DNA of 64,000 nucleotides from Sipunculus nudus (lineage: Eukaryota > Annelida > Sipuncula > Golfingiida > Sipunculidae): contig CM049307.1 of NCBI GenBank assembly GCA_026874595.1, forward strand, positions 55,201,870 through 55,265,869, in the 5' to 3' direction. Positions 25,801 through 36,665 of the stretch are shown piece after piece. Each line of letters begins with the position of its first letter. Within the stretch, counting starts at the first letter, position 1. Under the pieces are notes generated by a model that did not search any database, was not told the origin of the DNA, and was given only the letters and a program-made list of their open reading frames with translations. A program made the position numbers and the translations under genes.

Positions 25801-27280
25801 AGGTGCTTTGAATTAACATTTTTTTTTATTTAGTCCCATGTGTATTAAACTATGGTATAAAAAGTGACATTATTTTTTATGATATTCAAAGGAAAGCTTT
25901 TTACCGTGTACCTGAATTCCCAATCAATACTGACGGCTATGCCATACATATTATGCATTAAGGCTTGCTATCTGAATACTTAGATCATATATTGCTAATG
26001 ATTGCGAAATTTTGGTCTGAAAGTCATGTACACATTGCATAGTAGAAATGGTTTATTCTGATATTTGTCAATTCACTCTTTGTAAATGTCAAATTAGCAA
26101 TATATAATCTTAGTATTCAGATAGCAAACCTTAACGCATAATATGTCTGGCATAGCCGTCAATGTTGTTTGGGAATTCCGGTTTACGGTAGATATGCTGC
26201 TTGGTAAAACATAATGGCTAATTTGGCTTGTGGATACTATGGAATGGTTGATTATGTTGCAGCTCCTTTTGATTGCACCGTTACCGACCTTCAGTGTACA
26301 TCCTGTCATAATTGTATCTTTTGTGATACTTGAGCTAAAGCCTTTAACCAACTGGAAGACGCACTGTATGTTGGATTTTAGTTAGGAACTGGGGGCCTAG
26401 ATCTGAATTGTTTTCATTGGCTGCTCCTGTGCTATTTCTTGCAGATAAAGACCTTTATACTGTAACTCATCCAACTTCTCCCACTAGATGATCTCTGAAG
26501 TAATGTTTCTTCCTTACTCTATTTACTTACAAACATGTTCGAGGAAGTAACTGATAAGGGTTGTTAGTCTATACTTCAACAGGGAAATATTGTTACAACA
26601 AGGCAAAGGAATTCCTATTTTTACATGCTGACAGGTCTTGACAGATACTCTGTGGCAGTCTAAAATGAAATCACTGTGATATATAATCAGCGAGTACGGA
26701 ACAAATACACGTTTTAGCACCTCAGAAATTAAGACCCCTGCCAGAAAAATGGCCAGATAATTCAGGTAAAGGTTTAAATGAAATTCAGAACAAAACCTTA
26801 TCTGCCGCAGATTGGTGGTGCCACCTGCAATATATGGTACATAATTTTAATTAGTATTCATGAGGAAGATCGCCATGGGTCAAAACATTTGCAGGGCATA
26901 AATCTAAACGGTAACGTTTAAACTTCAAAGGATAAGCGGATCTGATATGTCATCTGTGATTATCTAAATGAGGGGGACAGTTTAATTTATATTTTCCTTG
27001 ATTTACGGAAAGAAACAAAGGTATCAGCTCTTTTGAAGTAAAGAATCTTAATAGTAAAATTCGTGTGATTCATATTAAGAGAAACGGTTAATTATTTGAT
27101 GTGCTGATCGGGTTAGAAGAATGATAACGTTATTCGTAGGCAACGTATTCTCAAGAGAACTTGTTAAGGATCTTTCCGACAAAGAGAGGGTAAATGTGTG
27201 AGTGTTCTAAAATTTAGTATCAAAAACCCCTACTAGGCAGATACTTTCGATACAAAGTTTGACAAATAGTAATTTTCGAT
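25800..27280 (+). repeat. NAT downstream flank, copy C
   Basis: Aligns by eye with the flank after the intact NAT gene. About 25850-26700 matches 4740-5640 and 39340-39790. About 26820-27000 matches 40010-40190. About 27230-27285 matches 41495-41560. No coding signal. It shows that the module extends at least 2.5 kb past the NAT stop. Confidence 0.6.
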
Positions 27281-27289
27281 TTTAGAACG

Positions 27290-29190
27290 ATACTCCTTTG
27301 ATAGCTGTAGGAGCTCAAGAAATGACATAAGATGCAATTTTTTATCAGAGTTTGTGATTCGTATCCCTTACAGTAATTTTCAAATCTGCAAAATCGCCAG
27401 TTTCTTCCAGGAAACGTGTGTTTCCGCTCCCATCAGACTGATTGGTATGTAGAGCTCAGTGAAAACTGATCTCGTTGACGTGATGCTGAGTGTTGCGCGT
27501 ATGTCCAAAGCTGGTCGCCGGCATTGTAGATGAATACCTTTACTTTATACTTATCCTAAGTACTCAAAGAGCGGTGCTCTCATTGACGTCATTCATTGTG
27601 ACGTAGACGAAATATTCTTCTACAACATCGGGACGTTTTCCCATGTAGCTAGGATCTATGTACCCTCCGGACAACGACATAAAATCATATTTCCAGAGTT
27701 ACTGCCGATACGGAGCACTCTGCGATATAACGAGTTATCACGTCTTTGGCAGAAACTAGTGTTAATCTTCTACTGGCATTATCGTTACTAACGGGTATTT
27801 GAAAAATACATCTGAAAAGAAAGCAAATACATGTTTTACAAAAAAAGTTAAATCACGTAATACGAATATCTTAAGAGTGGAGTAAATATTTCGTCGAAAA
27901 ATATGTTTCGTTAAATTGTTTATAATGAACTGAGACCAATCAAGTTATTCATTTTACGACATAGAATTTTCCCAACTCAATCTATTTACTTTATAATACA
28001 TAAGACATCATGCTAGCAACGGTAGGAGAACAGCATCCTCACACGAGATTTTCGGTTTGTCACAAAATCCAGATTCATATACTTACAATTTCGAGCATAT
28101 GTAAGATGGCGTGAAAAAGGTGTCGTCTTTCACGGTGTTCTCACAGCAAGAGTTTTTCGATCACATTTTATTTTGTTCCATAAAAATTGGACAATATCAG
28201 GAGATTGTTTACTGGTTGTTTTAAGGAATTGGTATATTTTAGTCCTTGCCAGACTATTATACAAACTGTTGTTGCATGACAGAACGAATTTATCAATAAA
28301 AATCATTCAATAATCATTCAATGAAAACAAACTATAAAATGGCGCGCCATCTCAACGTCATATTTCTTATAAATCCTAGCATGGGGTCGCAATTTAGTAA
28401 CGGTAACAACGTATTTTAACATTACTACTAAGGTCAGCCATTTTGTAAACAATTAGTAGAATATAACTATAATGTAGGTTTGCTTTTGGACACTGATATA
28501 TATTTTTTTAAATAAAAATCGATCATAACTATACAAAAGGTTCAAAAGCATTTGAAATTTATCCGTACTTGCAAAGAACTATGTAGGTGTAAGTTTAAAA
28601 AGAGCACTGTCGCTGATGCATAATACATTTTCATTATCCAGACCCAGAATGAAGACACCTGGACAGCTTATTAATGACTGGGGTAATCCTGCAGGTATAA
28701 TGCACATATACTATCATCTTACTGAAAATTTGACGAGAAATGACTAATTAAAGCATTATGTCAAAAATGCTTCACAGACGCTCTCGTGATTTATTTTTCA
28801 GTTTAAATCCACATGGGCGTTGTTGGCACGTATGCCCTGGTTTCATCATGATCACACTTTGTTAAATAGAGATATTTCATAATTGGAACACAGGTTTGTC
28901 GTAGCGTAAACCTGTAGCGGAGTGACCTCTGATGGAGATTAATTCCTAACTTATCAAAAATCACAAAATAGCCCGTCATAGATCCCAAACCTGGATTCTT
29001 TGCTATATGCTTCACATAATGAGGGTGCCAAACGTGCAGCGAAGCGTTATTTATTTACCTATGTCACTAAAGGGTTGCAGGTCCAAGATTTCAATATACC
29101 CCTTCTTCTCGAAATCACTTTTGGTTCTAGCACTAGAAATAAATACCACTGTATTTTTCTCAATCATCCGGTAACAGGAACAACATCTTT
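27290..29190 (-). pseudogene. Inverted NAT16-like pseudogene (exons 2 and 3)
   Basis: On the minus strand, 28966-29186 corresponds to exon 2 of the intact gene, with 'KHIAKNPGLGSMTGYF' against KHIVKNPGWGSVTGRF. The acceptor AG is degraded, an early deletion shifts the frame in the 'VIEKG' region, and the donor reads gtgatt instead of gtgagt. Bases 27825 down to 27367 correspond to exon 3; landmarks are the AG-ATG start, 'SAKDV', 'LRIGSN.GNMILC', 'YVTMNDVNES' and 'LEETGD', with several stops and frameshifts. No exon 1 is visible to the right. It is the only NAT copy on this strand in the cluster. Confidence 0.8.
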
Positions 29191-29199
29191 AAAAAGAAT

Positions 29200-30180
29200 C
29201 ATGTCACTTTTTTGCATACTATCGACCTTAAATAAACTCTGCCATGAATTTCTTAAATAGACAGAGCATTCTATCGGTTTTCTCAAAATAATTGGACTGT
29301 CAAACATTCTACCAAATTTAATAGAGAGAAAGCAAACTTTCCCTGTACATACCATGATAATATTATTTTACGTTGGTTTAGGGCTGCCATCCCCACATTT
29401 TCGTTCAGTTATCAATTTTCGAACATAACCCGGCATTATACGCATCAATGGTCGTCATTTAGCAACTGTGACTCAAATATGTTATAATTGCACTTATATC
29501 TTTTAAGCGACACTTATGTGGTATGGTCATTCTTATTTATATCTTATCTAGCTCTCCATATGGTACATCAGTGGTGTGATTATGGTTATGATTAAGGTCA
29601 ATTTTTTTTTCATGGGTATTGCGTTAACACCTTATTTCGAACGGACGGGCCCAAGAAGGCCTAACGCTCACCATTTCTTTTTTCTATATTCATGGCGCTT
29701 TCGGCGACCGTGGGATACAAAATATGTTGTTCTTGGCACCAAGTAGGTGTGAGCTTTTGACATTTTACGGGATTGTCGAATTGCAAGTTTGCAATAAAGA
29801 TTATTTGATTATGAATACAACCACCAACTCTGGTATACGTGTGATATCTGCTCTTTCCTATACAGAATTTGCTTCCATTCTAGGTAGCCTATATGATGTG
29901 TGGATTTCGTCGTACAAAGATCCTTATTCCATAACCTGATACGTTGGTTATTTCCGTCTTCCTGTGCAGGTAAGGTATCAACAGGAGGCAGCATGCATGC
30001 TTACCTTGGTGTTGGTACAGACACTTCATAGAAATAAAAAAAAAACACCAAAATGAATGAAAAATGTCGTTAAATGATGATGCCTATTTAACTAATCTCA
30101 CAAAAAAAGACGTTGTAACTGGCATGGAAACTGTTAGGAGGCATCGAAAAGTTCCTGTTCTTAGAAGTGATAGACCATAT
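29200..30180. other. Noncoding stretch
   Basis: No gene or recognised repeat. The open frame at 29724-29939 has no homology that I recognise. Confidence 0.4.
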
Positions 30181-30237
30181 TGTTACGGGGTGACATAAAA
30201 GCGAACAGAACTGTCTCCCTAGTGAAGCTTGCTTTGT

Positions 30238-30291
30238 TAGCGAAGCGGTTGGTACGCCGGACATGTGCGCCAGCGACATGGGTTCGAACCC
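30238..30291 (+). promoter_or_regulatory. tRNA-like Pol III A and B boxes in left LTR
   Basis: TAGCGAAGCGG (30238-30248) fits the A-box consensus TRGCNNAGYNGG closely, and GGTTCGAACCC (30281-30291) fits the B-box GGTTCGANNCC fully. They lie 43 bases apart, as in a tRNA gene. The block would not fold as a complete tRNA, because acceptor-stem pairing is not evident. Confidence 0.7.
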
Positions 30292-30513
30292 CGAATCGAC
30301 CCAGTGTTTTCCCCTGAACAATTTGTCTTCGTTACAAATGGGGGCTCGTCTGACGTGATGGTAAACTTTGTGGCCCAGGGAATAAGCTCACCGAAGTTTG
30401 ACTCCTGGGATAATTGGTCTTGTTCTGATAGCAGAACGCTCTTAAGAGGGTGTGTGTTACAGGGTGACATAAAAAACCGGACCGAACTGTCTCCCTAGTG
30501 TAGCTTTCTTTGC

Positions 30514-30567
30514 TAGCGAAGCGGTTGGTACGCCGGACATGTGCGCCACCGACATGGGTTCGAATCC
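30514..30567 (+). promoter_or_regulatory. tRNA-like Pol III A and B boxes in right LTR
   Basis: TAGCGAAGCGG (30514-30524) and GGTTCGAATCC (30557-30567) repeat the arrangement of the left LTR with the same 43-base spacing. Both boxes are intact. Confidence 0.7.
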
Positions 30568-30619
30568 CGGATCGACCCAGTGTTTTCCTCTGAATAATTT
30601 GTCTTCGTAACAATATACA

Positions 30620-31450
30620 AAGTGCAGCGGTAACACATATGTACAAGTCATTATACTGACGTAACTGTAACATGTAGCGTTATATGAATTGATTCATATT
30701 AAAATAGAATACAGATTAAGTATTTACTTTCCAACATAGACTAGTATGTGGTTGTGCACATTTGCTTACAGACAAACAGAGAGTAAAATATAATAACTAT
30801 GCAATGAAAACATGATTATGTGCACTCTTGAAGCCATTCTTGATTCTTCTAGGAGTTCAAGGTTACTTGATAGTTAATTTGCATTAGATCATAAAAATTT
30901 CTAAACATTCAACCCTGATATTAAAGTGCATACATTTATATAATGATATTTCAAATATCTGAATCATGGGTAACCTTTATGTCAGATTCAGCTAAGCCTC
31001 GTCGGCCATCTATTTAATTATATTTGCTTACACTGATCGAGCTATTATATGACGAACAAATCCAGAGTCATCAGTAGATATCGCAAGTAGATATCTTCTG
31101 CATAAGACAAAAGCTACTTAGGCTTTTCAAAATATTCCATCACCCCTTTCTCGAAATACTAATTGTTGTCTGTGGTATTCGCAGTAAATGCTTTATGCAA
31201 TGCCCAGGTCACTCCTATAGTAGAGGTCATGGCCTCATTGTTAAACAGCGGCATTGCCGTTCTTATATCTATACACATCCCTACAAACATTCAATTTTGA
31301 ATGTTGAACGAGTAAACAATATTTATATTCTGCGGCGGGTGCAGTGAGATGGTGCTGCAACCATAGTGTGGCTTACTTTTGTATCTGCGGATACAATTAT
31401 GTCACTTTAGATTTCCAAAGCTTTCAGTGATATAGAAAACTTTATGTCTG
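30620..31450. other. Noncoding stretch
   Basis: No gene or defined repeat. It may contain decayed retroelement sequence continuing from the reverse-transcriptase remnant to its right. Confidence 0.35.
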
Positions 31451-31460
31451 CTGCAGTCAA

Positions 31461-31583
31461 GCTTTTTTTATGAATGAACAGAGACACATCTGTAAATGCT
31501 TTATCCACAATCCGTCCTAGCGTAAGAGTCCTCCGAAGTCTGTTGGTCAAAATTGTTGCCAAGGTCTTATATAACTTTGGCAT
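31461..31583 (-). pseudogene. Decayed LINE-like reverse transcriptase fragment
   Basis: A 41-codon minus-strand segment reads 'LYKTLATILTNRLRRTL'. This resembles the strongly conserved Y-K-x2-A-x-I-L-x-N-R-L block near the start of non-LTR reverse transcriptases. No catalytic Y/F-x-D-D segment or longer frame remains nearby. The assignment rests on this single motif. Confidence 0.4.
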
Positions 31584-31599
31584 TACTGTTTTGGTTCTT

Positions 31600-32900
31600 C
31601 ATTGCTTGAGCCCTTAGGCCTCTGGAGTATATGTAATGCATCTTTCATGGGACTGGGATGAGGGGGGGGGGTTATAATGGGTTTACCATGATAACGATAA
31701 TGCGTGCAGGACAGTCACATTCAACTGCTTATCATTACAGAATTTTATTCTTTTGAACATCCACGGAGCAAGACTGATCTGCAATTCAATAAACTTATAG
31801 TTAATTAAAAATCTCTTTCGAACTGCAATCATTAGCATTTATCGTAGTCTGCCCTTTCAGTGTGTGATTTATTACATCGATTTCAGATAAAGGATCGGTA
31901 CAAAATACGTAATTATGTTCTTATTTCAGTAAAACCTATTTCTCTGAAATGAATGCACTGGCTGGTCTACATTTTACACGATTTAAATGTTAGGTCTCGG
32001 TGTAAAACTTCAGGTTAAAATTTCTCAGATATTATTTGCAAGTTTACAGGACATAAGAGAGCGCCATCTAATCATAAACAACACTTTATCTGCATGTGCT
32101 ACCTGCATACAATTAAGAAAAAATGTAGTGGCGAGAGCCCAAGGAAATTTTATTTTGCCAGAATAGAAACTAATTAACGTTTAGTGGATATATAGGGCAT
32201 ATAGCATGGTGGGAATTGAATATTATTTTCTTCTCTAATGGGATTGCAAAAATTTTCCTGTGGGCTCTTTTAACCTGGACATTACAGTTCCGTCAATAGT
32301 ATCCAGCAAAAGAGTTTCTCGAACTCCGTTGATTGAAAATATGTGTTGACGACAGATCACCCCAAAAACAGAGTCTCCTTTCTTTAGGCGAAGTGGTCAT
32401 TGTGTCGTGGGGATTTGAGGTAAACCCTCCCTCAACCTTAACATCGATATGCTGAAGTGTACAGCGGCCATTTTGGAGTTTGAGCGCTTACTTTTTCCAC
32501 ACTCAGCTTTGCCGGTAAAATCTCCGCATAATGTTCAAAGTAAGACTCACAGAACCCGAATCCACTGAGAAACGTACCACTTTAGCTGAATATCTTGCCT
32601 ATTCATCAATTGCAGACCTTTCTTTAAGGCCCTGTCACCCTTCTGCGTACCCTTATTCCTTATAAGTTGCTCATTGACATTTTGTTCTTACGCAAGTCTA
32701 CCCATGTTACGCACCTGATATGCACCCATGTATATGTACCAATGCGAACAGTACATATTAATGTGCGTAATTAATATGTGATTAATTTGTTCATTACCTC
32801 CTCAGCATGGTACGGTGAGCTGATACGGTATATACACTGACATGATTGCGACTGGGACAGCTATTTATTCATTAGGCCCTCAAAAATTTTTTGTAGCCGT
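31600..32900. other. Noncoding stretch with a G-run
   Basis: No gene seen. A run of ten G lies near 31661. Nothing else is recognisable. Confidence 0.35.
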
Positions 32901-32929
32901 TGATGGTACAACTATTCAACTACGGGCTC

Positions 32930-33210
32930 TTGATTGATTATTGATATGATTCATTTCTATATTTCTTTTTTCTAAATGCTTAATTTATTGCAAATACTTT
33001 CTCTCCTATTCGAAGAGCCATGTCCTAAAGAAACTAGCGGTTATCCATAATTCCGACATGCTACCTCTGATGTCCAGGCGTTAGTATGTAAAATGGCAGC
33101 TCCAATGAGCTCCCATTTTGAGAAACCATGAGAACTAAACCTGCGCAGGGTACAATAAGGGTGTGGGGATGCGACAGGAAAGTAGTCAAACGTCAGCTTG
33201 TTATTGATTG
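32930..33210. repeat. Module spacer segment shared with 8640-8960
   Basis: Shares 'aaaatggcagctccaatgag' and flanking text with 8640-8960 and 18870-19180, at clearly lower identity than the tandem pair. Marks the older module copy that precedes the intact NAT gene. Confidence 0.6.
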
Positions 33211-33239
33211 TGTACGAAAATGCTTTAAATGAATATACT

Positions 33240-33640
33240 AGCTGATAAAGCCGGACTGGGCTTTTTATCCGGCTAGGGGCGGTTGCAATCGCCGCAACCT
33301 GAGGATTTCAGATCAGATTTTGCGGCCTGGACCTCCTCCCTTTTCAAGACCTTCGGACTTTTTATTAGTTTTGGTCATTAATCCTCCTGGATCGGATCCC
33401 CCGTCCCTTTTCCTAAATTAGGAGTCACATGTTTTCACATTTACTGACCAAGCGGCCCAGTGACTGGGTAAAAGGCCATGCCAAACATGCTTAAATCTTT
33501 CTCTGACAATCGGTGTTATTCATATGCTAAATAGATCTGAACCCTGCGATTGTGTCACACGCCGGCTTGTGTTTTATAGATCACCAAGCAAGCACGGAGG
33601 GCTTCCGGACTTTGCAGAAGACAGTTCGGCTATTATAACC
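33240..33640 (+). repeat. Dispersed repeat, partner of 46370-46720
   Basis: Contains 'ttttcacatttactgacc' and 'ccaaacatgcttaaatc', which recur in reverse orientation in the second intron of the NAT gene at 44845-48841. It is GC-richer than its surroundings, with paired 'ccggac'/'gtccgg'-like words. No coding frame. Class unknown. Confidence 0.6.
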
Positions 33641-34770
33641 AGGTAAATATTATAACCAGGTAAAAATCACTAAAAATGATGTGTACATTAAAACTTATTT
33701 ATTCTCATATCGGCGAGGTCACTGTGAAAACAATAACCTTTAAAATGAGGCATAACACAGATTCATACACAGCGCAGTCTCAGACAACGTTGAGGACAAA
33801 TGTGGACCAAATTCTTTCTTTATGTTGTAATAGCATCATAATTAAGTGCTAATACAAGTTAAAACTTGCCGAAAATTCAAAGAGTTTGCCGTGATTTTTG
33901 ATAATGGAGGCAGTACAATTGCTCAAGTTCTGTTCGGGTTCTGTTTAACAATGAGAAGACACAAGTACGAATATCAACTATTTAGCATGAGTTTAATCTA
34001 TATCTGTAGGTCTTTGTACGACATATTCTCAATTCTAGACGTATAATGGCAACATATGCACGAGTTTATGACGAATTATGTTGATTAAAAACCTGCAAGT
34101 CTGGCAGCAATTCGACACGATTAAGAGTCTCTGCTTAGCTGTGAAATGTGCACATTCTTAATTATAGCCCTCACGAGGTAAGTACGATTTTACTGATACG
34201 ATTTTCACTGAGTTAAACAAGGAGTACTTAGTCTTTTTCCTCAGCCAATAAACAGTTTCTTAACAGTTGGCCAAATGGGGAACTAATCATAACACATAGC
34301 ACTTACGGCAGGCCCAGTAAAAAGTTATGAAACTGTGACGCAAACATTCATGACCCACTGGGAACATATGTGAACACGCTTTGATCTTTGCTCTGCGCTT
34401 GTTTCATCTATTTCCCCTTACTTATAAGGGATGTGATGAATTGGTTTGCCCTCAAGCCTCCACATTACCTGGCGGGGCAATGTTAACTCTGTACATAGGG
34501 GTCGCATAATTGAGATTCAGGTCACCTGCTGGGACCAAAATAAGTGGGCGTTAACTGAAAAACGAGGTGCCCGCAATTCCGAGGTTCATATGTATGATTT
34601 TAAGAGAGAGCAAAAATTGGGACCATAAAAGAGTGGTCGTAATTCCGAGGTGATGGCTATACCGAGGTGGTCGTTAGGTGAGGTTTTACTGTATCTCATC
34701 TTTACGTGTCTTTGATTTTCTATTTCTTGTAGCAATACGTGTAATAAAATAATCTACAGTTAATTATTTC
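33640..34770. other. Noncoding stretch with a degenerate 'gtggtcgt' repeat
   Basis: No gene seen. At 34490-34690 words such as 'aattccgaggt' and 'gtggtcgt' repeat several times. A similar 'gtggtcgt' segment occurs at 54370-54460, which suggests a decayed interspersed repeat. Confidence 0.4.
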
Positions 34771-35034
34771 AGAACATTTTAACTAGCCCAGGAAACACCA
34801 GAAGTGCTTTTCATGCATTAGCAAGTCGCGTCTAGCTTAAAGGGGTGTTTCGCGATACGGAGATTTGCATATTATGCATTGCGATATCGCTTTCAAATAT
34901 CGATATTTTATTTAGCGTGATTGAAGCTGATTAGCGAAATACTGAAAGGGAAGCCGCTAATGTATCTATAAACACTTCTGTGATCGTTTAAGTCAATAGG
35001 CTCAAGAAGTCTTAACTTAAACAAATTAGCATAT

Positions 35035-35071
35035 CCTTTCATGGTGACGTTATATTCCACATGATAATGAA

Positions 35072-35124
<53 letters not shown>

Positions 35125-35770
35125 GCATATATCTATATATATAAGATACATATATTTACTGTAATTGGTACAATGAAATTTCGCATAATTTATCGCAATA
35201 CGTACACTACCATGTATGGCAATATAATACAATACGAACATTGCAGGCGATACCAAGCCCAGCCCTGTCCAGTCTATCGACATGGCGGAAAAAGAATGCC
35301 ATGTTCTCATAAAAATATTGACTGGCAAACATCTGCCGGTTTATATATTGCAGTAACAATTTTCATTCCCGCTTTGTTAACATAAACGGCGCACACACCT
35401 AATGGGGCTCAAGTCAATATCCTTCAATAACAGCTGAAGATGGAAAGTCCACTTTTTTGACTTGGAAGTCCTGGTGCTTTATTTTCGAAACTTATTGATT
35501 TGAAAGGGTAACTCAAATTCAGGTATTCAAGTATACATTCAAGTGAACATTCCCCACGTTAAAGCACAGACAAACTTGACACAAATGTCATACGATAAAC
35601 TTTTCCATCATATTCTATCGACATCTGGTGGCGACGACCGACGCTATGTTTGGACCGTTACAAACGACGAATAATACTATATTTGTTACATCTATAATGA
35701 TTTAATTTAATAGAATCGTATCTTCAAAAATCAGTTTCCTATTCCCGAGGTCTCTCGTCCGTTTATGTGG
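35035..35770. repeat. TRIM 3' flank, copy D, with (TA)n tract
   Basis: Aligns with 1-720 and 9836-11180. A (TA)n tract of about 45 bases lies at 35075-35120 and produces spurious IYIYIY frames on both strands. Confidence 0.7.
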
Positions 35771-35774
35771 TTCC

Positions 35775-36125
35775 AATACCTGTATTTATTGCTTGATAGA
35801 ACAGAACACCGAAGATCAGTTACCTGCAGCCTTCATATGCGTTGAAATATTTGGTGAATACGTTATAACTGCATATATACATTCATAGTGCACAATGAGA
35901 ATGTCAATGAAGCAGAGAACCATGCGTGTAAATACCAGTTTAATAGACTACTGTTACTGCAGTAGTAATTGGAAATGACTTTAAGTTACCGTATTGGATT
36001 CTAAGCTCACAGACATATTTCCCCTGTTCATTCCATATTCTCACCTCTGAACGAGTTGAATCGTAAAATATATACATTTATCCGTCCGTAGTTGTGTCTG
36101 TACAAACATGTTGCCCGTCCAACCT
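35775..36125 (-). pseudogene. TRIM 3' end remnant, copy D
   Basis: Bases 35775-35965 match the TRIM 3' flank at 21425-21590, and 35965-36120 match the propeller-coding part at 21810-21965. The text between them (C-terminal propeller) is deleted. The rest of the TRIM gene is absent: the homology stops at 36125, about 285 bases before the intact NAT start. This shows that the intact NAT gene once had a head-to-head TRIM partner. Confidence 0.75.
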
Positions 36126-36409
36126 GAACCACAACGGACCAAGTAACCCCAACTTAGTCAAGCCTATTTAGACGAGCTTTATACGTGATTATGAAAACGC
36201 CGTGTCAGGACTCCTCACGCTCTAAAAAACACCAAACGATCATATTTCTAGGAGTAATTGTGTAATCTGATGTTCGGGTTCAAAGTCTAGTCTCGCACGA
36301 AAACGTTCATGTACACAGTTCACAGTCAAAGTCTGGTTATGCTGTGAACAAGTTTCGTCAGCGGGTGCTTGATATTGTAAAAGCCAATACCTTTATTTGT
36401 TCAATCAAA

Positions 36410-36623
36410 ATGTCAGATGAACCGAATGTCAGCTACAGAATAGCTACCTTAGATGATAAACAGGGAATATTGCGTATAAAGGAAAACATTTATGATGGTA
36501 TGGATTACTTACCGGACAATTATGAAGTTATGTTCAAGGATCCAAGTTGTTATCCTTACGTCTTGGAAAAAGATGGAGACATAGTAAGTGTGAGCATGGG
36601 TAATATATATAACTATATATATA

Positions 36624-36665
<42 letters not shown>

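Larger units (their letters stand above)
30181..30612 (+). mobile_element. Miniature LTR retrotransposon with tRNA-like LTRs (full length, 432 bp)
   Basis: Two direct repeats (30181-30336, 156 bp; 30455-30612, 158 bp) start with TGTTAC and end with ACA, as LTRs do (TG...CA). Two bases after the left repeat comes TGGGGGCTCGTC (30339-30350), a 12-base match to the complement of the tRNA-Pro 3' end, that is, a primer binding site. Just before the right repeat is a purine-rich AAGAGGG (30444-30450), a candidate polypurine tract. The flanks show a possible 4-base target duplication, ATAT (30177-30180 and 30613-30616). The internal part is only about 118 bp with no coding capacity, so the element must borrow proteins from another retroelement. 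Each LTR contains a tRNA-like block. A tandem SINE pair would be the alternative reading, but it would not explain the primer site or the polypurine tract. Confidence 0.75.

Noticed and set aside
30236-30300. A functional tRNA gene
   Set aside because: A and B boxes are present, but no acceptor-stem pairing is seen and the block lies inside a repeated LTR.
35050-35385. Overlapping frames of about 100 codons on both strands
   Set aside because: Created by the (TA)n tract, giving IYIYIY peptides on both strands.
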